64,000 bases of DNA, from contig MU832262.1 in the NCBI GenBank assembly GCA_029204225.1, positions 1-64,000 of the forward strand. The letters are read 5' to 3'. This DNA is from Diphasiastrum complanatum (lineage: Eukaryota; Streptophyta; Lycopodiopsida; Lycopodiales; Lycopodiaceae). A model generated the notes under the pieces. That model saw only the letters and a list, made by a program, of their open reading frames with translations, was not told the DNA's origin and did no database searches. The position numbers and the translations under genes were made by a program. Positions 42,875 to 55,470 of the stretch are shown here, in pieces (position 1 is the stretch's first letter; every line of letters begins with the position of its first letter).

Positions 42875-45800
42875 AGGGAACATGCAAAATTTGGAAGGGA
42901 GGCCAGTCGGAAAATTTATTCACCGAGGACATAGATAGGCATGAGTACCGGTAAATTGCTTCATCCAACGAATTCACTGAAAAACATGACGCACTACATT
43001 GTGAACTAGATCATGTGACCTCATTTGCTTGGTATGTTATCCTTTCAATTTTGTATTGAGCAGGATTTTTGTCGGGACTTGGAATGTTGCTGGGCTCCGT
43101 CCTGGAGATGATGTGTGTCTGGAGAAATGGCTTGACATGAAAGAGCCTGCTGATATCTACGTAGTAGGGTGAGTTATTTTCTGTGCTCCCTCATGTCAAT
43201 GCATAAAACAGTCTTTCGGTTTTTCCAACCTTTCATTCAAACCTTCCATCTTTCAGCACTTTCTTATACCACCATTTTTTCACCGATCTTGTTCTAATCC
43301 AATTTCTTAAAAGCATGGCTTTCTTCAGGTTTTTGGGACTAGGACATTTAACGCATGCAATGTAACAATTTGCGTGAAAGGAACAGAATATCGTCATTCC
43401 ACTTGACATGATATCTGATATTCATTTGCTAAAGCTTTTTGTGTAGAAATAGAATTCTTAAATGCTGCATGCTTAATGTGAAGGTTTCAGGAAATTGTCC
43501 CATTGAACGCTGGGAATGTAATATGTGTCAAGGACGATGGTTCATCTGCCGAGTGGGAAGCACTTATTCATAGGACATTGAACCCAGAAGCTGATGATTA
43601 CAACAAAAGGAGTTTAAGGTTAGCTTTTCTGCTGAAACTGGGTGTCGAAAGAACAATACTCATTCATGGTTACAGAACAAGCCGCTGGTGTAGACAGAGA
43701 TGGACAATCACTGGTTTATAAGAATCTTCCACCAATTCAATTTTGACAGGTGGCAAAGAATGAAAAGATCACGGCGGGAGCTTCGAAATAGCTCTGTTGT
43801 ACCTCAGTATGGTCACTTTGAAAGGCCGGTCCAATTAAACGGAACCCCTGAATGCTACGTCCTTGTAGCGAGCAAGCAGATGGTAGGCATTTTCTTGACT
43901 GTTTGGATTCGTCGAAATCTTTGTGAAGCCGTTCGGAGCGTGAGAGTATCTTGTGTGGGCTGTGGACTTATGGGTTTCCTTGGTAATAAGGTGAGTAATT
44001 CGTTTTGGTGGTCAATTTGTATGTGAGAAGTTACCCTTATCTTAGATATCATAAATATTCAAGATCAACCTGCAGGACTTTCACTGCTGTTTTGAAAGTT
44101 ATTTTACCTGGTAGTGACATAGTTGTCTCTAAAATATGTCTTTCAAATCATAGCAAAACATCCAAATTTGACCTCGAGGATCACATAAGTTTTGTTCTTC
44201 TTGGTACTAAAGGACCTAATATTATCGAAAAGTCTATTTCCGTCAAATGAGCTGTTGTATGTGGCCAAAACAGGGTGCTATCTCTTTCAGCATGTTATTG
44301 CATCAGACCAGTTTTTGCTTCATTTGTACACATCTCACATCTGGAGAAAAGCAAGGGGATGAGCTTCGCAGGAATGCAGATGTTGCAGAGATCTTGCGTA
44401 GAACTTACTTTGCTGCTCGAGCGCATCATTCAGGGGGGAAATATTCCCCGCGAAGAATTTTGGCACATGAGTAAGTGACATGTCTGTTAAGTTAAAAGCC
44501 AAAATAGAAAGTCTGTTAAGTGATACTTAGTTAAGACCGGCATAAAAATCTTTGTATATATTGTGAACCAGGAAAGTGATATGGTTTGGAGATCTGAACT
44601 ACCGCTTGGTCCTGAATAACAATGCCACAATGGAACTGCTCGGAAAGGGAAGTTTGGAGTCTTTGTTGGAAAATGACCAGGTATACTCAACACTGTCAGC
44701 TTGGAGCAGAGTGTTGTATCCAAGATGGCAAGAGCAAAGTCACAAGGGCTTACATAACCAACAAGAAACATGTGAACTGTGAAATTTGTAAGAAAATTTA
44801 CGATGCAAACTTTTCTCCTTCTGCTTGATATAAGCTCAGATATAAGCTCAGCTCAGTCTCATTGATCTGGAAGCTATGATCTGACTTATGCCTCGATGTT
44901 TGTGTTTTCTATCAACTATCACCTGAGAATTTTTTCTTGTATGTCCCTTCCCAATGTCCCATCCTCGCAGGTGGAATTGAACTTAAAACCTTGATCTTAA
45001 TGCAGAAAGGGGATAATTTTTTAACGAGTGTCCTTTCCTATCCGTACATATGGAATTGGATATAGAACTTTGAAGTTTAGATGGGAGATACACTGATACT
45101 GATTACCGGACGAAGATACAGTGATACTGATTACCGGAAGAAGATGATGCTTTTATTTTCTCTTGAAAGACCTTTGGTGTCTTTGATTGGAGTTGAAGCC
45201 CAGGGGCCACAGGCAAATTTATTTGTAGTGAGACAAGGGTAGGTGCATAGTCGCCAGTTCTGAAATAGAATCCATCTTGGCAGTGCATCTTGGCAGTGTT
45301 CGGGAAAGTCGGCATTCTTAAGGAATGGAACCGACATCTTTTTCCAAAAATCGACAATTGCAAAATTTTGTAGGATATTTTACGTGATAAATTTAAGATT
45401 TTATAGAGGAAAATCGGCAAGTAGAAGCATATCCCTTGTCAGTAGCCGGAATACTCCTTAAGATACGGGATTTTTGAGGGAAACCTCAAAAAAACTGCAT
45501 CTTGGAATGACGTTCCAAACAAAGTCTATTTTGGAATACAACTTACAATTTTGTATTTAATGTATCTTTTCCATTTTATTTACTAGTGAAACAGAGGAAA
45601 CTACATTGGGCTGCATTCAATAGATTGTTCAGACACTAAAGAACCATTTTTACATTGCATTTTGAAGGGACTAAATCATTCTAAAATTCAAAAGAATATT
45701 GATTCAAACATTAATGAAACACAAACAAAAATGGGATTGAGATGTCCAAATTTTGTCTAAAGGTTTTTGAGGCCCCATGATCCCAAAAGGAGTTTACCTC

Positions 45801-46100
45801 AAAAACTGTTATTCCAAAATTGTTTTGAGTGACGAGATTTATTTTGAAGGAACAAAGCAATCTAATTTTTTGTTTTTTTTTTGTTTTAACATTTGAACAT
45901 ATAAGATTGAACGTTCCAAACCAAAGGCTTTGGAAATAGGTATTTTGCTAGGAACTATGTTGCATTGTTGGCATGGCTCAGGGTCCCAACAACCAATTGG
46001 TGGATGCTTATTCTACTGGAATCACCCCATCTCCTAGGCATCAAGGAAATGGCCATTTATGAGAGGGGTGGGCTATTTGTAGCCCAAACACACCTATCAT

Positions 46101-46159
<59 letters not shown>

Positions 46160-48267
46160 ATAATTCATCATACCTATTATGGGTCCTAGATTGAGATTTT
46201 ACCATGTGGTGGCATTATTCCTCAAGATCTCTTCTTTTGTGTGAATTTCATGTTTTCCTTAGAAGCGTTTCTCTCTAGGAATCACGACTATTTTCTAACT
46301 AAATGGAGAACTTAGCTCTAAGAGAAGAGAAGAGCTCAGAACTGAGAGATAAGCACCATCGTGGGGGATGTTGGAAGAGGTGGGCCAAGACTGCAAGTGC
46401 TCCGATGCATGTGTTTCCTCACTATCTGAGAGTGTTCATTGTTTCACAATGATTTGGTTCCATCAACTGATCGGGTTGGTTGTATAGTGGGCCATTCAGT
46501 CCACTAACCTGGAAGGAAGGTTTTTGTTTGTGATGACACTTTCAGCTATGAGATTTTTTTGGGCTTGCCAAAAACCTATAATCCATTGAGAAAAGCCTAC
46601 AAAATTTTTATTTCATCTTTCAAGAAATGCTTTGTATGTTATCAAAACCTACATGTTTGAGCGTTTTATAGGTTAGGAGTCTATCATATATCAAATTCTA
46701 GGTTTTTGTTTTTACATAAATTGGTTATCGTAATTAAATGAAAAATGTTCTTTTAAAATTCTAGAAATAATTAGTTTGGTTCTAGGCTCTAACACATTTT
46801 TTGCTTGGCCCATGAAAAAGTTTTAAGCTAGTGCATGCTATTTTAGCCTCTTATTTATTCATAAAGTCCATAAAATGTTTAAGATGAATCAAAATGCACA
46901 AATTAAACATTTTGATATTCTTCATTGCATCTCCTAAAGTTGGAATCTACATGAAAAAGGGTAAATAAGATTATAAAGATTCAAGCCTTGATGAGAGATT
47001 TATTGTTTTTGAGCCTTCTCAATATAAAAATGTGATAGGTTTTATGTGAAGTTGTAAAAAAGGTTCTCCTCAAGATTTTTTCGTACGTTACACAAATTGA
47101 ATACACCTCTTGAAGCATAGTTGCAACTTGCATGGTTTAGCATTTACTATATAGGCTTTCTCAGTAGAGCCAGTCTAGAGGGAAGCAAACTTCCACCTTT
47201 TAGTTAAGATTTAAATCATAAAAGCACTTACCACCATGCAGCTAAGTATGGAGCAAAAAGCTGGGCGTGTTTTTGCGAGCTGGAATGAGGGCGTGATAAA
47301 TTTTGCTCCAACCTATAAATATTGCTTAAATTCCGACTTTTACACGAGAGAAATTTTCAAGCATGGACAGACGTGCCGAACACCTGCTTGGTAAGATTTC
47401 ACGAACCTATTTGCCTTGTTCTTGAGTTTACCAGGAAGTAAGATGCTCAGAACATATTTGAGTGATATTGGTTGTGCATTCTGAGCCAAGACATCTCTTT
47501 TGCAAACACCATTGAGATGTTTGTCATTTTTACCTGATAGGACTTAGCTAAGAGGTTGATTAGTGGTGCTTACGGGCATAGCAGCTTATGATTCTTTAGT
47601 CGGCATTTTTTCTAGATAATTGACCTGCAACAAATAATGCATGCTTAAAATTTCTGTCCAAACCTCATGTTATCAGACTGAAATCTTTGATGTTCCTTTG
47701 GAATCCTGGTACTCCAAACGACATTATAGTTAATTTATCTTACGTGTCTAACTCATGTTGGTAATTCGATTCTTCACATCCCTAGCAAGTAACACATTAA
47801 ACCTGTTTATCGGTGTGATTATATAGAGCAGGAACCTTTCACTTTCTGTAATTACAAGCATTCCCTTGAGTTACAAATGAGGGCACATTGCCTTTTTTTG
47901 CCAAGCAAAGTATATTCGATATGATTATGTCTATTGTGAAAAGTTTCATTCTTGATCTCGTTTCTGTGTCTTTCAAAATCAACCTTCCACGAAATCCTTA
48001 CGTGCAATGAAATTTCTCTTGCATAATCATGTCTACGTAGAGGGTGGTTAAATCAAAATTGGCAACAACGACCTCATTTAATTCAAATAGACAGATACCG
48101 ATAGTTAAACGTTGCAGTGTCTTGACCATAGGTGTGACCGAATTCTGTGGATTGGGAAAGGACTGAAGCAAATTGCGTATGGTAGATCAGAGTTGCGCTT
48201 TTCAGACCACCGGCCTGTAAGAGCAGTATTCCTTGCTGCGGTGCAGGTGGACTATTCCTCAGGTTAA
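42875..48267 (+). CDS. Inositol polyphosphate 5-phosphatase, 8 exons, 5' end not found
   Basis: Exons: 42875-42950, 43064-43168, 43484-43618, 43750-43990, 44274-44470, 44572-44680, 47242-47390 and 48132-48267 (stop TAA). All are GT-AG, in phase, 381 codons recognised. The enzyme removes the 5-phosphate from inositol phosphates or phosphoinositides. Motifs in order: [25 protein letters not shown] (metal-binding Glu), [72 protein letters not shown] and SDHRPV. All catalytic residues are present. The first recognised exon starts in mid-frame, with no usable ATG back to an in-frame TGA at 42856, so at least one upstream exon is missing. The variable segment before YVLVASKQ is short. Plant type I enzymes of this kind act in vein patterning, root hairs and phosphoinositide control; which one this is cannot be said. 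Confidence 0.92.
45297..45500. repeat. Interspersed repeat, copy 2
   Basis: Matches 5238-5460: GTGTTCGGGAAAGT, GGAATGGAACCGACATCTTT and a later GGGAAACCTCAA segment in the same order. Class unknown. Confidence 0.6.
46083..46154. repeat. (CT)n microsatellite
   Basis: About 35 CT units, inside the 5-phosphatase intron. Confidence 0.95.
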
Positions 48268-48745
48268 GACTCATCTTGATGGATAGTCCAGAATATGCTT
48301 TAAGGAGCATGCCAATTTATTTTGAAACCCAGATAAGCAATTTGTTTGGGTACCCATGAGACCTCATAAGTAGTGCTAGTTGTCTAAAAGTTTTTGTTTA
48401 TTGGATTCTATATTATTGCTTTGATCCTTTGACTTTTTTAGTCCAATGTATATATTTCTAAGCTTTCTTTTATTACATCATTAAAAGTAAATCTGCGAAT
48501 AGATTTTAATCTCACAATTAGATGTTTGTTAAGGAATATGCTTTAAGTTGAATTTGTGTGTCCAAGTGTCGTCCAAAAGTTGCAAAACGAGTTTGCACGT
48601 TGGTGTAATGCAATTGTAATTAGTGATATTAACCAAGTAGAGATACCAAATATAAATTCATCCTTGTGCATGTTAAGACCTACTTACAGCTGCCGCCATG
48701 AATTTTTAATGCAACAAAAAAGAGTTTTATGATTTATGTGATGTT
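48268..48745. other. 3' flank of the 5-phosphatase gene
   Basis: Presumed 3' UTR and flank; the polyadenylation site could not be placed. No other feature. Confidence 0.45.
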
Positions 48746-49446
48746 TGTGAAAGTACTGTACTTTAGGACCATAAATGGATCTACAAAAGATCCACAAGAG
48801 TGATTGGATGCTTGCTTAACAATTTGTCAAAAAACTAGACACAAAAAAGTTGATCTAGATTGACAATTTGACAAACAACAAGCATTAACAATCAAAAGCA
48901 TTGATAAACATTGAAATCCGAGCCCACACGTGTGTACTACAGGCTGTAGTACGGCCTTCAACCTGAGAAACAAGTAGAAATTGATTTGGTTTCATTTGGA
49001 TCACAAAAACTCAATGTACATAGTGAACTAGCTTGAGATTGCCAATGAGCTCCAAAAATTTTCTATCTTCTCACTATGGAGAGAGGGAATACATAGCAAA
49101 TTCGACTTCCTTCCTGAAGTTAGGTGGATTTCCAGCATGTAATAAGGAAGTTAACTCACTCTCCTTGACCTAAAATGAAACCCTAGTCTATTTCCTAGAG
49201 TTATGCTTGGTAGGTAGCTAGTTGGTCAAATTTTCACCTTAAACTTAGGTGTAGGTCTTATAAAGTAGGGATGACCACCAAATAGACATGACCAACTCTC
49301 TTGACTTGACCTAACCTACATTAGGATGAGTTTCTTATGTGGCATCATGGCCTCACATGTGTGGGACCCACTTGTGTACACAATTTACATTATTTTACAT
49401 GGTTTTTGATCAAGCTAGATTTGCTAATTTTTGGCAATTCTTCACA
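48746..49446 (-). repeat. Solo LTR of the copia family with 5-bp target duplication
   Basis: 701 bp, TGTGAA (48746) to TTCACA (49446). It is flanked by ATGTT at 48741-48745 and ATGTT at 49447-49451. It carries the family marker TTTAGGACCATAAATGGATC. No internal domain is left, so it arose by LTR-LTR recombination. Orientation is inferred from the copy at 26659. Confidence 0.92.
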
Positions 49447-49451
49447 ATGTT

Positions 49452-52400
49452 TGCTTTTTAGATTGTGGTTAACCTTAGCTTATAACATGCATCTTGCTTC
49501 ACTTCTAAATAATACACAAGACCCAACGTCCTTATGATCATACTTTTGGGCTATGTTGATTATGCCATTTTAGCTTGTGCTCTTTTCCAAAGCCAGAGCC
49601 ACTTGATGTTTTATACTTAATCATCTTGACTAGTTCCATTAATCTAGAATTGCTACGAGTTTGTGTAAGAAAGGGATGTGTTAGCTAGCTAGGTTCTATT
49701 AAGATACAATAAATGATTGTTTAATATATTCAAAATGGCATAGCTTATTAGTGGAGCTACAAGCTAAACAATGCACGTGTCAACCACTAAAAGGGAACAC
49801 AATAATAGTGGTAAGAACAAGGTAAATGAACAATAACATGGGTGCCAAAAGCAAATTTTAGTAACTATAAATTATGTAAGATTAAGACTAAACCTGCAAT
49901 TAAAGATCCAGCTAAAAATGAGGCATCATGTTTATTTACAGTTGATTGTAGAATCTAGCGAGTCAGGGCAAGAGCTCAATAAGGTTGAGCAAGCTTAATA
50001 GTCAAGTCACTAATCATATAACTAAGTTGGCCTTTGTCCCAATTATAGAGGAGCCCAATAGGTCAAACCACATAGTCTACAAACAAATGATTTAAAAAAA
50101 AGACATTTTGTTGTGGAAGAACTAGATAATAGATTAGAAGAATTTATTAAGATGTAGAAGTAGAAAAATCTGTTGATGATTGTTGTTTCTCTATTGAAGG
50201 AACCACCACCTCATGCTAGTGGGAAAGTTGGCGATACAGGAGATCTAGCAAACGTCTTAGTTCAAGGTTATGAAATTTTGGTCGACATTGCAGATGAGAA
50301 AATTACAACTATAGTTACTGATACTTTTGTTGAAAATCAGAAAGATTCTAATGAGCTTAATAATTGTTGGGCACCATAGCATGTACTTATTTTCTATGAA
50401 AATCAAAAGCTATTTTCTCTATTTTCCATTGTTACTCATGTGAGATATTATGTTATTATATTATTTTCTTTTGTATATAATTCTAGTGACTTTTGCCATG
50501 ACCAAACATAAATCATAGAGGCCAATTTTTTTACTAGGATTGTGCCATCATGACACCTAATACAAATTTGAGTACGTAAAAAAAATTTAGTCATATTTTT
50601 TTGCTATCATTGCAACAATTTCTTAAATGGAATCTGTATGCAATAACATGTGCTTGCTAAGCATTCTAAATATTGACAATATTTTTTTAGAAAAAAATCA
50701 AATTCTAAAAAAAATGGTTGCTAAGTCATATTTTAATTTAGTCACCATGTTAAAGGTTGAATGATACAAGAATCTTTGTTTTACATTACAAAGTGCTTGA
50801 CACAATCAAATTTAGGGGTTCCAAGATTGTGGCTTGACAATGATAGAAAGAGCAATACATTAAAGAATATTGCAAAAGGAACATAACATGCTTGAGATTT
50901 TTTGAGTACATGAAAGACAAGGTTTGCATTTTTATTTTATGCAACACACAATGTGAATAATTACCTTGGATTGATTTATACAAAAACTTAAAAGACCAAC
51001 AAAACATTGATAGAAAGTGGTGGTGTCGATCACATAGGGCCCAAGCTTTTCCAATTAAACTAGAGAAACTTCTTGCACGTGTCCGTGGTTGGCATGCTTA
51101 TTTCAAATTCAAACTAATTGTTATAGTTGTACGTTTCACATCCTCCGTCGGCTATGGCTTCTCCAACTAGCTTAAGCAAGAGGATGGGAAAAGCACAATG
51201 AGTATAGGGTGAGTATTAGGTAAGATCCACTCTTCTCTCTTAAGCTCTATTTTTTTGCAATTAACAAATGATGACTTAATCTAAAATCAAACTTCACAAA
51301 GGCTTAACCTACTTGTGAAAGGCCCAGTAAAAAAATAAAACTAATTAACTTGGTTCATGAGAAATATACACTACAATGCAAATACTCACAAAGAGACATT
51401 CACAAGGGAAGATCCAATTCAGAAGATTAGACTTTTATTGCAAACGGATTCTTAGCAAAATGAACCAACCTCACTTATATTTATACCAAAGTGGGTGGTC
51501 TCCTTTACAAAGGTGGCCCCATGGGACAAACCCCCCCATGGGCCTTAGTCTATTTTTCATTTATTTCCATGGGACAGACCCCCAATGGCCTAAACTTATC
51601 TTTTAATTTCTAAGTCGATAACTTAAAAATACTTAAATTGAACTTATCACAATATCAACTGACTGGGGACTAGAACTTTGATTACGTTAAACTATTACAA
51701 CATTGGTGTTGTAATGGCCTAAGGTTTGGACATCCAATGCTATGCTCCAGTCTTATTCCGAGGGCGAATAGAATATTTCTGAGGGAATATTAGTATAGAA
51801 TAGTCAATAATTGTCTTGTTATTATAGCACATTATTTTGAAATATTATTTGATAGATATAGTCAACATACAATCCTTTGGTCTAGTGGACAACATTTTCG
51901 TATTGAATGAATCAACAAAAAGAGAACAACATTCAATTATGGGGTGATGGCAAGGTTTCATTGAGCCAATCATAGTAACTCAAAGAATATTCAAAAGTGA
52001 CCTCAATTACGTCGGAACATACAAGAGATACTAGATGTTGACTATAAATCTTTCAAGATCGTTTTGTTGAATATTAAATGGTTTCAAATAGCTAGTGAAA
52101 CATTGGTATTACCAACATGTAATAATTGCTAGTACTTTTAAATCAATTGTTGAGCACACTAGATTCAAATCTCCAAATTATGTATGTTATTTTTATGTAC
52201 ACAAATAGCTCTTTACTCTGACCCATCCAATTTGAGGTGGCTATTTGTCATGCAAACCAATATGACTTTAGAATTGGCCTGGAAGTAAAAATGCTAACAA
52301 TGCCGAGCACAATTTTGATGTACTGAAAAATATTTTGACTAATAGATATCACAAAAATTGTTTTTCACAATTTGCTGCAATTTAACCAGAATGTCTTATT
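49452..52400. other. Intergenic, no recognised gene
   Basis: The 68-codon frame at 50173-50379 (GKVGDTGDLANVLVQGYEIL) has a coding-like composition but no family or partner exon. A short duplication (CCATGGGACA(A/G)ACCCCC) lies at 51520-51590. Otherwise nothing. Confidence 0.4.
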
Positions 52401-52448
52401 GTTGCAATTGGTTGACATTCTCAAAATTCTGGGGAGCTCCTAGTAGCT

Positions 52449-53540
52449 TCACAACATGCATGGTTGAGTGCTTCCCACGTGTCTCTTTATTTTGTCACTT
52501 GTATCTACCATTGATGGTTTCATCTTTGATTGCTTGGCAGATTCCAACTTCTGGGAGGTCTGTATCCTCCATTTGCTTCTGGGTGTTTTCGTGGTTCTTC
52601 TCTCAGTTGAAGTTTCAGTCTTAAGGAAAACCTTCGTTTTGCAGGTTGCACAAACTTTGGTTATCAGTCTCAAGGGGATAAATTCATAAAAAATTGGTGG
52701 TAGGAACAGTTTTGGATGGACGGTTTGATAACGGTAAGAAAACACGATGAGAGATTAATGAAAGGATGAAGGAACTGATAGTTCTACAGTTGCAGCCTTG
52801 GACCCTTGTAATGTCGAGCTTTGACCACCACTTGCTGGGTGAAGAGCTTGCTTTATTTGCAGGTTCACGGTTTTCTTCATCTTTCATTTTCTGTAGCTCT
52901 TTCTTTTGATCCGTTACTTTTGGATCTCTTTGGGCTTCATACGAGGGGATTCAACTATCATTGCTCCAGAGAGTTTCTTTTGATCAAGATTGATCTGACT
53001 CATCTGTTGCTTAGGTTTTGTCCTTTCCTCCTCAGCTTCATGGATCTTTCTCTTTATTTCTTCTAGTTGCTTCGCCTGCTTTTGTAGATCTTTTCCAGTT
53101 GAACAACCAATGTAGGTGGTAGTTGGTCTCCGCAAGACACTTGCAATGATCTATCAACTGCTTCGGTAAGACTATAAAAAATTGGAGATTTTTCAGAAGA
53201 ACAGTAAATTGATGATAAACAAACAGGTGGAAGGAAGGGTGGTGGTGACAACGGTAGATGGTGTGGATGATCGACATGAGAATGGGCGCAGAAGTATGGC
53301 AAGAGCTTGGTTGAAGAAGGAGACTGATTTTCCAATGCTTGTGTTTCGCTTTTCTGAAGGATCTTTGTCCTGACTTGGGTACTTCTTCCGATTGAATCTC
53401 TTCGGATTACCCATCTGTCGTCTTTAGCCTTGTCTTTTTCATATTTGACTTGTGACCTTGGCTGTCGATCTTGCTGATGTTGTTGTTGGCAGCATAACTG
53501 CTCTAGTGGATCCAAGCAGATCCACTCTCTCCCCAACCCC
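52449..53540 (-). pseudogene. Coiled-coil element protein, homologue of the 33-kb locus
   Basis: In order on the minus strand: LPKQLIDHCKCLAETNYHLH(WLF), then, after frameshifts, LQKQAKQLEEIKRKIHEAEE, MSQINLDQKKLSGAMIVESP and a K/E-rich stretch to about 52700. These match the corresponding parts of 33154-32700 (YHMHWL, MVQINQ, AMIVGVP). Heavily broken. Confidence 0.5.
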
Positions 53541-53565
53541 CCCCCCCAAAAAAAAAAAAAAAAAT
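53535..53565. repeat. Poly-C / poly-A junction
   Basis: A run of about 10 C is followed by about 17 A. This may be an insertion scar or a retroposon tail on the plus strand. Confidence 0.6.
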
Positions 53566-54424
53566 CTGTTGGTGGGGATGTTGTTGTTGGTAACTGTTCA
53601 TGCTCAGAATTGGATCGGCGTGTGGAACACGTAGTTGAAACTCGTTGAACATGCGACTGGACTAAAAATTGAACAAATTTTAACTAAATTTGTTTCGATC
53701 TTACTGTAGTTGTCTCGGAGATGAATATTGCAATTAGATGCAGGAATCAATTCGGACGTGACATGGACTGTGCAGATTTGGTGGATGCACAAAAATACGA
53801 AACTTTGTATAAGGTGACTGAAAAATTGATAGACGAATGACAAGTTATTCTTGAGGTACGCTACATGATGTCTCCTGTGCAATGGCTATCTTTGATGAAC
53901 TAAAAACAAATCTAGAAAAAATATGCATTTAGAAGAAATTATCAAAATTAAACAATGACAAAAAATAAACAAGGGAAATACCAATGTTACAGAGAGTGAA
54001 GGCTGTAGAGCACTTGTGGAACAAAACTTGCATTCATCAACATTGATAATGTACCTTGATAATTGCAATATTTCAGTTGTTGTGTAGAGTAATGTGATTT
54101 ACTCTGACATGCCCTTGTCAAAACAAGACAGGGTAGGTTATACTAAATCTACCATCATTGATAGCAGATGTTATAAAATATAGCTTACTATGCAAGTATG
54201 GATGAGGTATTATGTCTAGAGGGCCTCTCTGAACAAGAGATTCAGAACCGAATCTCTATCTGGATTTTCGAATCCTAGATTCAAGGAATCATTTCATATT
54301 GTTTTTTTTTCATTATGGAGCTGGTGTATTGTGTGGTATTGTAGAAGTTTGCTAGAAACTTATCGAGTGAGCAGCAGGTTGAGCGGGAGGGTGCTATAGT
54401 GCTCGTGTTGTTGTCGTTAAGATC
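53566..54424. other. No recognised feature
   Basis: Lies downstream of the gypsy gag (minus strand), where protease would be expected. No D-S/T-G motif was seen. Confidence 0.4.
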
Positions 54425-55470
54425 CTATCGGGATTCATAACTGACGTGACGAGCAGATAGGATCTTAGTTGGTTGTTTTGGACAGTCTTTGAAACTGTGT
54501 TTTCTGATAAAATCAGGACACTCGGCATGGTACTGGGTCTTAACTGGACAATCAACCATGATGTGGCCAGTTTCACCACAGATGAAACATCTAGTGTGCA
54601 ATGGCCCTTGTATAATAGCATAGCCATCTTGTATGGCTAATGGTTCTGGACTTTTTGGTGGGTATTCGGGATAAGTCAAGGAATGTCGAGAATGTGATGG
54701 TTGTGCTTCATATTGTTGGACTGTATGTGCTTGGATAGGCAGATATGAAGGACAAGCATCAACAAGATGCGTAGCCCGATAGTGTGGGCACCATATTGTT
54801 TTTCGTCTATAAGGTACCTGTGTAGGGTTTGACTGACCAGACATACTGCTTTGGATAGACTTCGGGGTAGCTTGAAACTCATTGGTGAGTTTCTCCATCT
54901 GTAGTTGATGTTGCTTATTAAACAACTCCAACTAGGATTTCCAAAGCTGATCTCGGGTGTCCTCGATTGGCTTCAACTCATAGAGAGGAGCACGTGGTGC
55001 TCATATTTCCCTTGATTCGTCAACATTTGATCCTTCATCTTCCTCCTTGATGGCATCAGACATAGCTAACTCTAGGCTCGTATAATCATCATTGAATTTA
55101 AGCTCGCATCTAATCCATCTTGGAAGGCCGTCTAAAATCCAGATGATAAGCATCTGTTCATAGGGCTGTTCTTGGACTTGACTTTTGAGACGTTTGGAAT
55201 GCTCAATATAGTCTCGTACACGTTCGTCCTTTTCCATTTTGATGTTACTCAATTTGACAAAAGGGCTCTCGATCAAGTGAAAGGGCTTAAAACGCTTGAT
55301 ACAAGATTCTTTCAAAATTGACCAGTCTGTCTTTTCGTCACGATCAAGGTTGAAAAACCAATCACGTGCTTTAGCGATCATGGTCATCGAAAACAGCTGG
55401 ACCATAGCATCAGGAGATGTTTCACCATACACATCACATGCATTCTCAAAGATTTACAACCTACGGTTTA
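54425..55470 (-). pseudogene. Ty3/gypsy gag with zinc knuckle
   Basis: 55470-55001 reads the retrotransposon gag domain (FENACDVYGETSPDAM, ARDWFFNLDRDEKTDWSILK, ESCIKRFKPFHLIESPFVKL, NIKMEKDERVRDYIEHSKRL, WILDGLPRWIRCELKFND). 54931-54425 is the nucleocapsid part, with a degenerate WCPHYRATHLVDACP and a standard knuckle CFICGETGHIMVDC. One stop separates the two. No pol follows. Confidence 0.85.

Larger units (their letters stand above)
44681..47241 (+). other. Intron 6 of the 5-phosphatase, repeat-rich
   Basis: 2561 bp. Holds a tandem duplication at about 45085-45145 (TACTGATTACCGGA twice), an interspersed repeat copy at 45297-45500 and a (CT)n array at 46083-46154. No coding sequence. Confidence 0.7.

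Noticed and set aside
43503-43721. Single open frame reading on past exon 3 of the 5-phosphatase
   Set aside because: It runs past a good donor at 43619; the family protein continues at 43750, in phase with that donor.
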